Assembly: GCF_030248535.1 (NCBI RefSeq)
Contig: NZ_JAHGAJ010000003.1
Location: 1-64,000 of the forward strand
Reading direction: 5' to 3'
Length of the DNA: 64,000 bases
DNA from: Vibrio sp. D404a
Lineage (GTDB): Bacteria; Pseudomonadota; Gammaproteobacteria; Enterobacterales; Vibrionaceae
How positions within the stretch are numbered: position 1 is the first letter of the stretch; each line of letters begins with the position of its first letter. Position numbers and translations under genes: made by a program. Positions 35,355 to 43,965 of this stretch are shown here, one piece after another. The notes under the pieces were generated by a model. The model had not been told where the DNA came from. It worked only from the letters and a program-made list of their open reading frames with translations, and searched no databases.

Positions 35355-35480
35355 CCTTAATCTACATAGTGAGCAATATACGTACCAATGATGAAGTGCC
35401 CATTTATTGGGGAGTCAGATATAAAACCATGATTGTGTTGCACTAAAAGTCGCCAATATTGTTCGGTGTTGGTGCAATCG

Positions 35481-36413
35481 TTAAGGTTTGGCCAACCTAT
35501 TTTGGGGCTGCTCCTTTTGTGTTGACTGAAAAAACAAGCACACCATGACTAAAGCAATTCCCAACCATCCCATTGGCGGTATGTGTTCTTCGAGTATTAA
35601 CACTGCGATGACAGCCGCAACAACAGGCTCGAATAGCGTTAGGATATTTGCTGTGCTCGCATTGATGTGCCTTAATCCCACCCCAAACATGATGTAACCG
35701 ACGCCCATTGGAATGACCGCCATGTAGATGAGCACCAGGGTATTGGTTTGAGATGCGAATAAGTTGTCTCCTGATGCCAGCAGGGTGGGTAGAAGTAAAC
35801 ACGCGCCCAGCCCAAAGATGGCGCCCATCGCTGCCTGTGACTGAATCCCCTTATTAATAAGCTCTTTGGCCATTACGGAATATGTGGCGTAACTTAAGCC
35901 TGCGACTAGGCCGAGTAAGATGCCCCAAAGTTTGAATTGCGATTCAGAGTGACTGTGAGTGGTTTCCGCATTGACGAGAAGTACAATGCCAAAAATTCCG
36001 ATCACTAAGCTGAAAAGCTTACGAATAGTTATATTCTTACTTGTGCTAAATAGACACTCGAATGCAAGAGTGAAAAGTGGGGCGGAGGCAATAGAAACCA
36101 CGGTGCCAGTCGCAACTCCGGCCATTCTCATTGAAGTATAAAAAGCCATTGGATAAATCATCAATGCAAGGGCGCCAATCACTACTTCTTTTCTATGGTG
36201 CTTTAACAATGAAGCATCTTGTTTTAAGGCAGTGTTTGCTAATAAAGCTTGTATCACGCCACCTATGCCCATAGAAAAAGCGCCAACAGCTAATGGGCTT
36301 ACCTCGGGAACTAACGTAGCCGCTGCCCCTGTTGTTCCCCAAAGGATCGAAGCCAGTAATATAAAAATAGATCCATGCTGATGTGGTGCTAGCTGAAAGC
36401 GTGTTGTCATCAT
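35481..36413 (-). CDS. EamA/DMT-family transporter
   Basis: 310 residues, ten membrane helices in two EamA halves (FILLASILWGTTGAAATLVPE near 16-36 and LWGILLGLVAGLSYATYSVMAKELI near 160-184, with PVVAAVIAVLILEE near 265-278). Such carriers export amino acids, metabolites or toxic compounds across the inner membrane. It lies 97 bases after the AraC gene in the same direction and is likely controlled by it. Substrate unknown. Confidence 0.88.
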   Translation of the reverse strand: MMTTRFQLAPHQHGSIFILLASILWGTTGAAATLVPEVSPLAVGAFSMGIGGVIQALLANTALKQDASLLKHHRKEVVIGALALMIYPMAFYTSMRMAGVATGTVVSIASAPLFTLAFECLFSTSKNITIRKLFSLVIGIFGIVLLVNAETTHSHSESQFKLWGILLGLVAGLSYATYSVMAKELINKGIQSQAAMGAIFGLGACLLLPTLLASGDNLFASQTNTLVLIYMAVIPMGVGYIMFGVGLRHINASTANILTLFEPVVAAVIAVLILEEHIPPMGWLGIALVMVCLFFQSTQKEQPQNRLAKP

Positions 36414-36510
36414 TTCTTAATCCAAACATCCATTTGATGCTGAAAGGATAAGCGATGAAAAAAGGCAGTACTTTGCTGAAAAGACGAAATTGTATTTTAA
36501 AAAGACGCTT

Positions 36511-37236
36511 TTAACTGCGTGTGAATTGGCGTGGGGGTAGGCCGAAATGAAGAGAGAAGCGTCGGCTAAAAGCAGAAAGATCGTTATAGCCGACTCTTTC
36601 CGCAACAATCTGGACGGGTAAATCAGTATGAGTAAGAAGCGCTTTGGCTTTTTCCATTCTATGGTGAGTAACGTATTGTTGGACGCTCATACCGAGGTTG
36701 GTTTTGAAAAGCACTTTAAATTGAGTCGGGCTCAGACAAGCAATTTTTGATAACTCGGCAATTGAAAGAGGGTTTGCTAAATTGTCAAAAATCTCACTCT
36801 GCGCAGCACGGATCCGAGGATCAATTTTTGAAGTTATCGGTTGCTGTGTTAGTAGCATAGTAAAGACATCGAGAATTGAAGACTCTATCGCTTTGTCCAC
36901 TTGGTGTTCTAGCTGTTTCTCCACAAAATAGATAAAGCTCAGTAGTGGTGTTGTCGTAGAAAATACGTGTACGTCACTCTCGAGAAGATGCTCTGGAAGC
37001 GCTGGCATGTCAGCAACAATAAATCGAGCGGCTTCGTCCGCTTGAAAACCATGGGTAGTGCCCGCAGGAATCACAACACACTCACCCACAGTTACCTTTC
37101 CAGAAAACTTATCCATCTGAATGTTGATGTTACCTTGAACTGGAAGCACAAGCTGGTGGTAATCATCATGCGAGTGACTGTTTAGCTTCTTAGTGTAGGC
37201 TCGGATACTGAGAGTTGGCTGCATTGCGATGTCCAT
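36511..37236 (-). CDS. AraC-family regulator with short cupin domain
   Basis: 241 residues. An N-terminal cupin (HDDYHQLVLPVQGNINIQMDKFSGKVTVGECVVIPAGTTHGF, about 22-64) precedes the DNA-binding pair (SIAELSKIACLSPTQFKVLFKTNLG; VQIVAERVGYNDLSAFSRRFSLHFG). Regulators of this layout often control the next transporter gene, and an EamA carrier follows after 97 bases. Probably senses a small metabolite. Confidence 0.9.
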   Translation of the reverse strand: MDIAMQPTLSIRAYTKKLNSHSHDDYHQLVLPVQGNINIQMDKFSGKVTVGECVVIPAGTTHGFQADEAARFIVADMPALPEHLLESDVHVFSTTTPLLSFIYFVEKQLEHQVDKAIESSILDVFTMLLTQQPITSKIDPRIRAAQSEIFDNLANPLSIAELSKIACLSPTQFKVLFKTNLGMSVQQYVTHHRMEKAKALLTHTDLPVQIVAERVGYNDLSAFSRRFSLHFGLPPRQFTRS

Positions 37237-37319
37237 CCATGTGACAGCAGGTGAAATGAGGTGACTTCCTTTAATTGATATAAAGGGCTTTCCATATTTT
37301 TATACGATATTAAAGCCTT

Positions 37320-38117
37320 CTATTGCAAACCACTCAAGGCTTCACCTAGAGGTTTAAAGTAAGCTTGTAATGCGCTGTGAATTTTCATTCGATGCTCTAA
37401 GTCAGGGTAGACTTTGATGTGTTCGGGTTTGGTTGTCCCAGACACTAAGTAGCTATTTTCAATGCCAGAGCACGACTCGACCACTGACTCAAAGGCTCTA
37501 GCCATCATCTCTGTAGGTAGGGAGAAATAATGGCTTCCCATCGCTTTGTCTGCCACAACACTTCGTGATACATAATCGTGCCGGTCTTGCTGATCATCAG
37601 TGAGCAGCGTCGCGTCAAATATCTTCAGTAATCTGTCATTCAACGGATGCGGAAAATGCTCGGCGTTTTTTAGCCAACAGTCGCTGGCAAAGATCGTTCG
37701 TCTTTGTGGTCCAGATCTGTCACCAATATCAAACGCTTTCTCTGCAATGTAATGATCAAAAGCATGCCAAAACTCATGGGCTAAAGCGCCAGCTCCGGCA
37801 TTTTTCGCGAGCGCGAGTTCTCTTTGATTTGGTGCGTAGTGGGCTTGAACGCCTTTTTGTCCGCCGCTTCCAAAAGCCAGATTTAGACTACCTCTCAACC
37901 CAATGGCTTTGGGCGGTAGAGCCAATATGTAAGCAAGGTCGGCAAACGAGTCGAAGATCAGGTTGGCTGCTAAATCTTTCTCTTCTTGGTTGACCCATTT
38001 ACCTACACGAATGCTGCCAATGCCAAAGGTATCTCGTATGTCGATAAACGACACTTGCTCCCCATGACGATAGTCTGGGCCTTTACGAGTTTTGTATTTA
38101 AAGCTAGTTAAACGCAA
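37320..38117 (-). CDS. CLCA_X family protein (putative zinc metallopeptidase-like)
   Basis: 265 residues. The zinc-binding HEFWH motif (ALAHEFWHAFDHYI near 112-125) and surrounding LNLAFGSGGQKGVQAHYAPNQRELALAKN resemble the CLCA_X family, known from gamma-proteobacteria without established function. No signal peptide is seen, so it is probably cytoplasmic. Whether it is a peptidase is unproven. It is separated by 83 bases from the AraC gene in the same direction and bounds the atypical segment to its right. Confidence 0.78.
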   Translation of the reverse strand: MRLTSFKYKTRKGPDYRHGEQVSFIDIRDTFGIGSIRVGKWVNQEEKDLAANLIFDSFADLAYILALPPKAIGLRGSLNLAFGSGGQKGVQAHYAPNQRELALAKNAGAGALAHEFWHAFDHYIAEKAFDIGDRSGPQRRTIFASDCWLKNAEHFPHPLNDRLLKIFDATLLTDDQQDRHDYVSRSVVADKAMGSHYFSLPTEMMARAFESVVESCSGIENSYLVSGTTKPEHIKVYPDLEHRMKIHSALQAYFKPLGEALSGLQ

Positions 38118-38293
38118 GATTCACCTGGTGCATGGATAGTTGATAGGGCTGTGGTTTCAAGCGCGTGTATTGTACAGCAATTGATGTTGGTGTGGTTGGA
38201 TAATGAAGTTTGCTCAATTTCTAGATAGTTTTTGGACAAAAGTGACATAGGGTAAAGCTCTGTGATCAACATTTGATAATCATACCTTACAAA

Positions 38294-38485
38294 TCAGCTA
38301 TTAATTTCTTCGGATAAACAGAGGGCGTCCTCCAACTCCACACCCAAACATTTGATGTTGTTTTCGATCCCAGTGTGCGCAAGCAAAAGCTGTATCGCTC
38401 GGATATTCTTAGTCTTCTTCTAATCAACAATTTGCTTGTAACGGGGGCTTGCAATATGACCAATAGTGTCAAATTGGAAAAGAAC
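38294..38485 (-). pseudogene. Decayed tyrosine recombinase (integrase) C-terminal remnant
   Basis: The last 41 codons read KKTKNIRAIQLLLAHTGIEN and end GVELEDALCLSEEINS-stop. This is the C-terminus of phage/plasmid-type tyrosine recombinases (RTKNLRAVQLLLGHTKLESTVRYLGIEVDDALELAE). The catalytic tyrosine of RYLG is replaced (KCLG), and an in-frame TAG at 38420-38422 precedes it. Upstream, 38423-38485 reads ...GHIASPRYKQIVD in the same frame, matching the usual HLSTRQYARIVD stretch. The bases that should encode the H-x-x-R box between the two are missing, so an internal deletion is inferred. It is clearly inactive and marks an old mobile-element end. Confidence 0.8.
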
Positions 38486-38585
38486 ATTTTTATAACTTAA
38501 CTTTCATCGAAGTGCTGAACTCAGATTTAACAAAGCCTCAATCAAACTTCCTGACTACACTCTTCTCAAGTCATGAGAACAGTGT

Positions 38586-38614
38586 TTGTCAGCTGAAACC
38601 TCTTTATATAGAAT
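38586..38614 (+). promoter_or_regulatory. Sigma-70-type promoter of the two-gene defence-like operon
   Basis: TTGTCA at 38586-38591 and TAGAAT at 38609-38614 are separated by 17 bases, each one base from consensus. The predicted start is near 38621, about 44 bases before the first ATG. The strength suggests constitutive expression, as many defence genes have. Confidence 0.55.
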
Positions 38615-38664
38615 ACAAGCCTGATTGATAGTATTGATTTTACAGATTATTTTTAGGAAAGATT

Positions 38665-38997
38665 ATGGAATTTTTAACATCGGCAATTCTATCGGGTGTT
38701 CTTTATGACGGCTTTAAAGATGGAATCACGATATCTTCAGCATTTTTAAAAGAGAAGCTACAGGGGTGGCTTGTTGATGATGTGGTTTTAGAACAGATTA
38801 CAGAAAAAGTTCATGAGCTTGAGTTACAAGACTTCGGTGAACGTGCAATTACTCGTAAACTGGATGAATCATCTGAGCTTCAGGAGCTTATGAAGTCAGT
38901 CAAACCTGAACAAAATATTGGTATAGGTTCTGTTACCCAGAACCACAGCGGCTCAGGAGACAACATCGTAGGGAATAAGACCGTATATAACAAGTAG
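38665..38997 (+). CDS. GapS6a-like small protein, first gene of a putative anti-phage operon
   Basis: 110 residues. The N-terminus (MEFLTSAILSGVLYDGFKDG) is a short hydrophobic/amphipathic helix, followed by charged helices (EQITEKVHELELQDFGERAI) and a C-terminal strand motif SGSGDNIVGNKTVYNK. The layout matches my memory of GapS6a, the small partner of the GAPS6 system found in vibrios; this was not checked by search. AGGAAAG precedes the ATG. The large gene starts 12 bases after the stop and carries the same GSGDNI-x-GNK motif at its own N-terminus, so the proteins probably assemble through it. Biochemical role unknown. Confidence 0.65.
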   Translation: MEFLTSAILSGVLYDGFKDGITISSAFLKEKLQGWLVDDVVLEQITEKVHELELQDFGERAITRKLDESSELQELMKSVKPEQNIGIGSVTQNHSGSGDNIVGNKTVYNK

Positions 38998-39009
38998 GAA
39001 CACTATCTG

Positions 39010-42000
39010 ATGGCAGACCAAGAACACTACGGTTCAGGTGATAATATTGCAGGCAATAAGTCTGTGCACATTATTCATAGCATTCAAGCTAGAGATCTTA
39101 TGAGAGTGGTTGAGGGTATCATGCAAGATATCCGATTTAGGGATTTATATAAGGCTCGAGAGAATTTACAGGCTCTAAATGACATCAACTCTCTCGAAGA
39201 GGATGTTCGGCTCTTGCTCAATGCTTTAAGTCTAAAAGTAGAACTTATTGCTTGTTCTGATCTGCCATCAAAGAGTGAGATACTGTCGTTGCTCAGGCAA
39301 GGCTCTCTGCCTGAAAACATTCGAGAAGTGGTTACTTCAATACTGATTGACTTAGAGTCCAGAACTTCAGAAAGCAACGCTATATCTCGATACTTGGATT
39401 TAGATATAAAAGGCGAATTTGTTAAAGAGGTGTTCTATGAACGCTTAGCTTCTAATGAAGAACTTAATGACACCTATCATTCCACAAAGCCTTATGACTT
39501 TTCTGAGCAGGAGCTTACTGGCTTGGTTCGAGGAGCACTGAGAACAGAAGAGTTTGCTTTAGCAGTTGAAATCGCTCAATTGTTGAAAGACAGCTTTTCC
39601 TCAGATAATGCCAAGGTACTTTTACTGGTCGCAGAAACATGTTTCTTAACCTCCCTTAACCTAGGTAAGCCCGTTATATCTTTTAGTAAGACAGATAAAA
39701 ATCAATTAGATGCACTTACAGAACAGCTGTTGGCTAGGATGGGAAAGCATTTTGAGGTCAGACTTTTAAGTGTTCTCATTAATTTGCTGAACCTGTACCA
39801 GTTTTCTGATGTTCGATTATTTGAGCTTGGAGAGCTATACCTTGAGCAAATCAAGGGCGTAAATCCAGAGTGTGCCAAAGTAATAGAGCAACTCTCCAAG
39901 AGTGAAAACAGTCTTGAAGTTAGCACTGAGCCTCTCTCAGGTACGTTAGACTTAGAAGCATTTTCTCGATTAGACTTTGCCGTCCAAGCTGGGAAGGTAA
40001 AAATAAGCTCGATAAGTAACTGGGTTGATCACGGTGGGGTAGTTAGAACCGATGATGAATATACTAACTCATTTGCTAATTTGTATCTCAGTGCTTTAGT
40101 TTGTTCCGATGAGGACAAGAAAAAGCTCCATGAGCTGGATAGTCTAGCTCAAAGCTTTTTTGAGGCCGACTCTCAACGATTTAAGGCCATCCCCTCCCAC
40201 GCTATTCTCAGGTTGTGTGAAAGGTTCGTGGTGCTAGGCTTACCTTTGCAAGCTGTGCAATTTCTGACACCATTTTTGTCGGAGGACGCGTGGGTATCTC
40301 CTTTCTTTCAATGCTACCTAGATGCTTTATTCGCGTGTGAAAAGTTTGAACTATTGTTATCTAAGGTTGCACACTTAGCACCTAAAGATAAAACCATTAC
40401 AATCTATCTAAGAGAGGCACAGACATACGAGCGTTTGAACGAGTACCAGCTCGCGATTGAATCTGCTTATTCTGCTACTAGACTTGAACCCAACTTGCCT
40501 TACCCATGGCATTTATTGTTGCATGCGACCAAGGAAAATGGTGCTGAGACAGCAGAACTGCGAAAAATTGTCTTTGAGATTCCTGATGATGTTTTCTTGG
40601 ATTATGATGATTCAAAAGTGCCTCTCATCAACGAAATAGCAATTAGTGTTGATGCAAACCTTGCTGATAAAGTTCTTGTTGACTGGTTTGCTAAAGATCC
40701 TGATCGGGTAGCTTCAGCACTTACACAAATCTACTTTAATTCGATACAGAGCCGTTCCGGTCTCAAGGGTAACCCATATACTCCCAAACATTGTCTTGAC
40801 GGAGTTACTTATTCAGACGGCTTTGAAACTTTTACTCGTCTTCTTGTCCAAAATGTAGTTTCAGAGCACCCTCTTTTACTAGATGTTGATTCTCCTTTAG
40901 GGCAAGCCCTTAATGAAATACCACAAGGCTCAACGATTGGCGACTACACCATGGTCGAGCGTTTGCCTCCTTATATAGCCGCACATCGACATGCTGCCAA
41001 CATTAGACACCGTGGAAATGATGGTTCAGATCCATTTAAAATATACTCTTTACCCAGCAATAATGAAGATTTAATCCCCTACGTTGAGAGAATATTAAGG
41101 CGTCATTCACCGCAAGAAGATGCAGTTAACGAGACTCTTAAAAACCCTAATGTCCCTCTAATGCTCAGAGGGCATTACACGGATAGAGATCAACCTGTTC
41201 GTGGGGCGATAAAGCACCTATCGACCATAGACTCAGATTCAGCGAAATACGCCAAACTTTTTGCTCGTGGTGAAGATGAACCAAAGAAAGTTATCATCGA
41301 TGTTTATACGGTAGTTTATCTATCTCTAATGGGGTTTAGTTCTGCGTTTTGTGACTTAGGTATCGAAGTTGTGTTATCCCAGCATACAGAAAGAGCTTTG
41401 GATTCTTGGGTTCAAGATGTCCTCCGTGATGACTACTTATCGATGGGACTTACTGAGCGAGGGGTTTATAGGGTTACATCTCAAGAAATACAGCGTGACT
41501 GCAAAGAGTTGATTGGTGGTATCCGAGCGATACTGAACCATGCGAACGTTGAAACCTTGAAAGTTGCTGATACGCCTGATGTCTTGATAAAAATGAGAGA
41601 TATGGTGGATGAAACAGTTTACTCCACTTTGCAGTTGTCTTTTGCGAATGATATTCCATTACTTTGTGTCGATCATATTATGGCGGAGCTTGGTTGTGGC
41701 TTCGGCTGTCCAACGGTAAATATGAACAACTTCGTGGAGAAAATACTGACTTCTCTCTCATATGAGGAAAGAAAACGAAGTATTCAGATGAATCTTTTGT
41801 CAGGAACACCCTCACAGATTTTGTATCAGGATGTACTAGAGCTTAGCCGTTCATCAAAAAATGCCGATGTTTACTTAGTATATAAGTTCATAGAAAAATA
41901 TTCTGAGGCGATTAAAGCGACTAACTCACCTTTGGACTTCCTTACCCAAATCGTCAGGAATGTTATCGCTGTAGCATATATTGATGGTGCGATTCTAAGG

Positions 42001-42273
42001 GGAGGGAGACTCAAAAATCCAACGTTTGATGGATATGCTGAATATGTTTTTAACTCATGTAGTCGACTAGCACTGGGGGTGTTAGATGGTCAAACTGCTG
42101 AAGAGAAATTTGCTACTTTGGTATTTAATGTCATTGATACTCATATCCCTGCGTATGATTTTGCAAAACTAGTTGCATCTATAGGATCTGACTTTGCTCA
42201 AGGGCACTTTCTAAATGTAGGAATATGCAATGATGCTTTAGTTGCTTGTCATAAAGCTAAGTACATGCAGTAA
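39010..42273 (+). CDS. GapS6b-like large protein with TPR-like and PIN-nuclease-like regions
   Basis: 1087 residues. It opens with the GSGDNIAGNKSVHIIHS motif (about 7-24) shared with its partner, then long helical stretches. A TPR-like pair stands near 455-510 (LREAQTYERLNEYQLAIESA). Near 760-890 a PIN-like domain begins with KKVIIDVYTVVYLSLMGF, has a glutamate in SQHTERALDSW, and ends with NDIPLLCVDHIMAEL; these acidic residues could form the metal site of an RNase. The last 190 residues are helical. The second of two genes in a tight operon next to an integrase relic. From memory it fits GAPS6b; abortive RNA cleavage after phage sensing is inferred. AGGA lies ten bases before the ATG. Confidence 0.68.
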   Translation: MADQEHYGSGDNIAGNKSVHIIHSIQARDLMRVVEGIMQDIRFRDLYKARENLQALNDINSLEEDVRLLLNALSLKVELIACSDLPSKSEILSLLRQGSLPENIREVVTSILIDLESRTSESNAISRYLDLDIKGEFVKEVFYERLASNEELNDTYHSTKPYDFSEQELTGLVRGALRTEEFALAVEIAQLLKDSFSSDNAKVLLLVAETCFLTSLNLGKPVISFSKTDKNQLDALTEQLLARMGKHFEVRLLSVLINLLNLYQFSDVRLFELGELYLEQIKGVNPECAKVIEQLSKSENSLEVSTEPLSGTLDLEAFSRLDFAVQAGKVKISSISNWVDHGGVVRTDDEYTNSFANLYLSALVCSDEDKKKLHELDSLAQSFFEADSQRFKAIPSHAILRLCERFVVLGLPLQAVQFLTPFLSEDAWVSPFFQCYLDALFACEKFELLLSKVAHLAPKDKTITIYLREAQTYERLNEYQLAIESAYSATRLEPNLPYPWHLLLHATKENGAETAELRKIVFEIPDDVFLDYDDSKVPLINEIAISVDANLADKVLVDWFAKDPDRVASALTQIYFNSIQSRSGLKGNPYTPKHCLDGVTYSDGFETFTRLLVQNVVSEHPLLLDVDSPLGQALNEIPQGSTIGDYTMVERLPPYIAAHRHAANIRHRGNDGSDPFKIYSLPSNNEDLIPYVERILRRHSPQEDAVNETLKNPNVPLMLRGHYTDRDQPVRGAIKHLSTIDSDSAKYAKLFARGEDEPKKVIIDVYTVVYLSLMGFSSAFCDLGIEVVLSQHTERALDSWVQDVLRDDYLSMGLTERGVYRVTSQEIQRDCKELIGGIRAILNHANVETLKVADTPDVLIKMRDMVDETVYSTLQLSFANDIPLLCVDHIMAELGCGFGCPTVNMNNFVEKILTSLSYEERKRSIQMNLLSGTPSQILYQDVLELSRSSKNADVYLVYKFIEKYSEAIKATNSPLDFLTQIVRNVIAVAYIDGAILRGGRLKNPTFDGYAEYVFNSCSRLALGVLDGQTAEEKFATLVFNVIDTHIPAYDFAKLVASIGSDFAQGHFLNVGICNDALVACHKAKYMQ

Positions 42274-42291
42274 TAATATTTAGACAGAGGC

Positions 42292-42333
42292 TTGTTAACT
42301 AATGGGTTGAAAATTAACAAGAAATCAACCCAT
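42292..42333 (+). terminator. Two overlapping hairpins after the defence-like operon
   Basis: TTGTTAA at 42292-42298 can pair with TTAACAA at 42314-42320, and ATGGGTTG at 42302-42309 with CAACCCAT at 42326-42333. The two stems are interleaved and exclude each other. No U-run follows. They may mark the operon end or be a residue of a recombination site. Confidence 0.4.
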
Positions 42334-42373
42334 CGCCGTAAGGCAGTTAACTAACTAGCTTATTTCGGGGCAA

Positions 42374-42407
42374 AGGTGTGTTTGCCGTGATCGGCTTCAG
42401 CACACCT
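42374..42407 (-). terminator. Hairpin downstream of gltS
   Basis: AGGTGTG at 42374-42380 pairs with CACACCT at 42401-42407, with an inner GCC/GGC pair. It lies about 100 bases past the gltS stop on the leftward transcript. Confidence 0.45.
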
Positions 42408-42504
42408 CTGGACTAAAGTGAGTTACGATCTGCGGCGTACTTTGATTTTTCGGGTTATTTATAGCAATGCGATTTTGACCCATTCAATTGTGTCCTTGTA
42501 CCTT

Positions 42505-43699
42505 TTAGAACGCTATAAACTGATTAATGATAAGCGCGTTGGCGATATCGATGAAGAACCCGCACACCAATGGTACGATAATAAACGCTTTGTGGGCTGC
42601 GCCGTATTGCTGAGTGACCGCGGTCATATTCACAATGGCCGTTGCCGTGGAACCAAGGGTAATACCGCCAAAACCAGAGCTAATGACCGCTGCTTCATAG
42701 TCTTTGCCCATAAAGCGGAACACAACGAAGAGAGTAAAAACAATAGACAGTGCAATCTGGACAAACATGACGCTACCCAAGAACACCATGGCGCTTTTCA
42801 GTTGCCACAATTGTAAGCCCATTAGCGCCATAGTCAGGAACATTCCTAAGCAGATATCCGAGATCATCGCTTGACCTAATTGAGCGTTCTTACTGGTCTC
42901 TTTTTTAAGTACTAGTGACTTGATGTTTCCGATCAAAATACCGCCTACCAAACAGGCCACAAACAGCGGCAGTTGCAGGCCAATGCTATCAAACAGAATG
43001 TTGATGAACCACCCGAGTATCAGGCTTAAGTTCAGCATTAACCAAGCATACAAGATGCCGAAGTGATCCAGTTTAGTGGTTTCGTTGTGACACACGCCAA
43101 TATCTAGGTTGTGGTCGGAATTTGGCGTCAGTTTGTGCTTTTTAATGAGGAAGTTAGCGACTGGACCGCCGACTAAACAGGCTGCAATTAAACCAATTGT
43201 ATTGGCTGCTAAGCCTACTTCCGCTGCACCATCGATACTCATTTCAGCGAAGGTTGGTGACCAAGCCATGGTGGTGCCTATCCCACCAATCAGCGAGATT
43301 GACCCTGCCATTAGGCCAAGTATCGGCTCTAAGCCTAGTAATGAAGCTACGCTAATACCAACTAGATTTTGCAATACGATATAAAGAACGGCTAAAAAAG
43401 TAAGAATTAGCAAAGGTTTACCGCCTGATACTAACGTTTTAAAACTGGCGCTTAGGCCTATTCCTGCAAAGAAATACAGAAGTAGTGTATCGCGCACATC
43501 GAGATCAAAAATGATCGTGGTATTAAACCCCCCAATAGACGACAGCCACGAAAAGTGCACAAATGAACCCACCAATGACGGGCTCAGGGATACTGTATTT
43601 TTGCAGCAAGCTGCAGTGCATAGTCGCTAACTTACCTACGAACAGAAGCACGATGGCTAATGTGAATGAAATAAACGGGTCTATCTCTATGTGTTGCAT
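42505..43699 (-). pseudogene. gltS: Sodium/glutamate symporter, interrupted by a frameshift
   Basis: Reading from ATG 43699 gives MQHIEIDPFISFTLAIVLLF, then PEPVIGGF near residues 38-45 as in GltS, and stops at codon 59 (43523-43525). The other 340 residues continue in the next frame (FNTTIIFDLDVRDTLLLYFFAGIGL ... GFFIDIANALIINQF). The switch falls in a run of six G on the coding strand (43528-43533); five G would restore the GltS sequence WGFNTTI across the join. The rest of the gene is intact, with GSISLIGGIGTTMAW and GGITLGSTATAI sodium/glutamate-site regions. It is therefore a recent frameshift, a reversible slippage site or a sequencing error. The product would take up glutamate with Na+. 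Confidence 0.85.
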
Positions 43700-43756
43700 G
43701 TTAAGTGCCCTTTAAGCGGTTGATTTGAACAATCGATGTATACGGTTTGCGTTTGT

Positions 43757-43837
43757 CTAAGCTAAGCGCTGTATCAGTGAAAAAAAGAGTCCAAGGTAAG
43801 CACAAACAATAAGGATGACTGGTAAATAGCCTTTCAT
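43757..43837 (-). CDS. 26-residue single-helix membrane peptide upstream of gltS
   Basis: MKGYLPVILIVCAYLGLFFSLI... ends after 26 residues at a TAG. One hydrophobic helix covers residues 5-22 and the ends carry lysine and arginine. The ribosome-binding site is strong (TTGGAG six bases before the ATG). The gltS start follows 57 bases downstream. Small peptides of this kind serve as accessory subunits of some sodium symporters (for example MetS with MetP); such a role, or a leader-peptide role, is inferred. It is too short to be caught by common length cut-offs. Confidence 0.6.
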   Translation of the reverse strand: MKGYLPVILIVCAYLGLFFSLIQRLA

Positions 43838-43965
43838 TTTTCACTCCAATAACTCGTTTCGATGGAAGTAGTGTGCAGTATTGTTTAGGGAAGGAAAACG
43901 AATAGGAGATATTCAGTTTTGCGCTCGCTGGAGTTGAAAGTGGGTCGGAAAATTGAGGTCAACCC

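Noticed and set aside
38287-38487. 66-codon frame on the minus strand in the integrase remnant
   Set aside because: The homologous residues are in a different frame, so this frame is not the gene.
42418-42816. 132-codon open frame on the plus strand
   Set aside because: It runs antisense to gltS, has no family or ribosome-binding site and reads like an artefact of the opposite strand.
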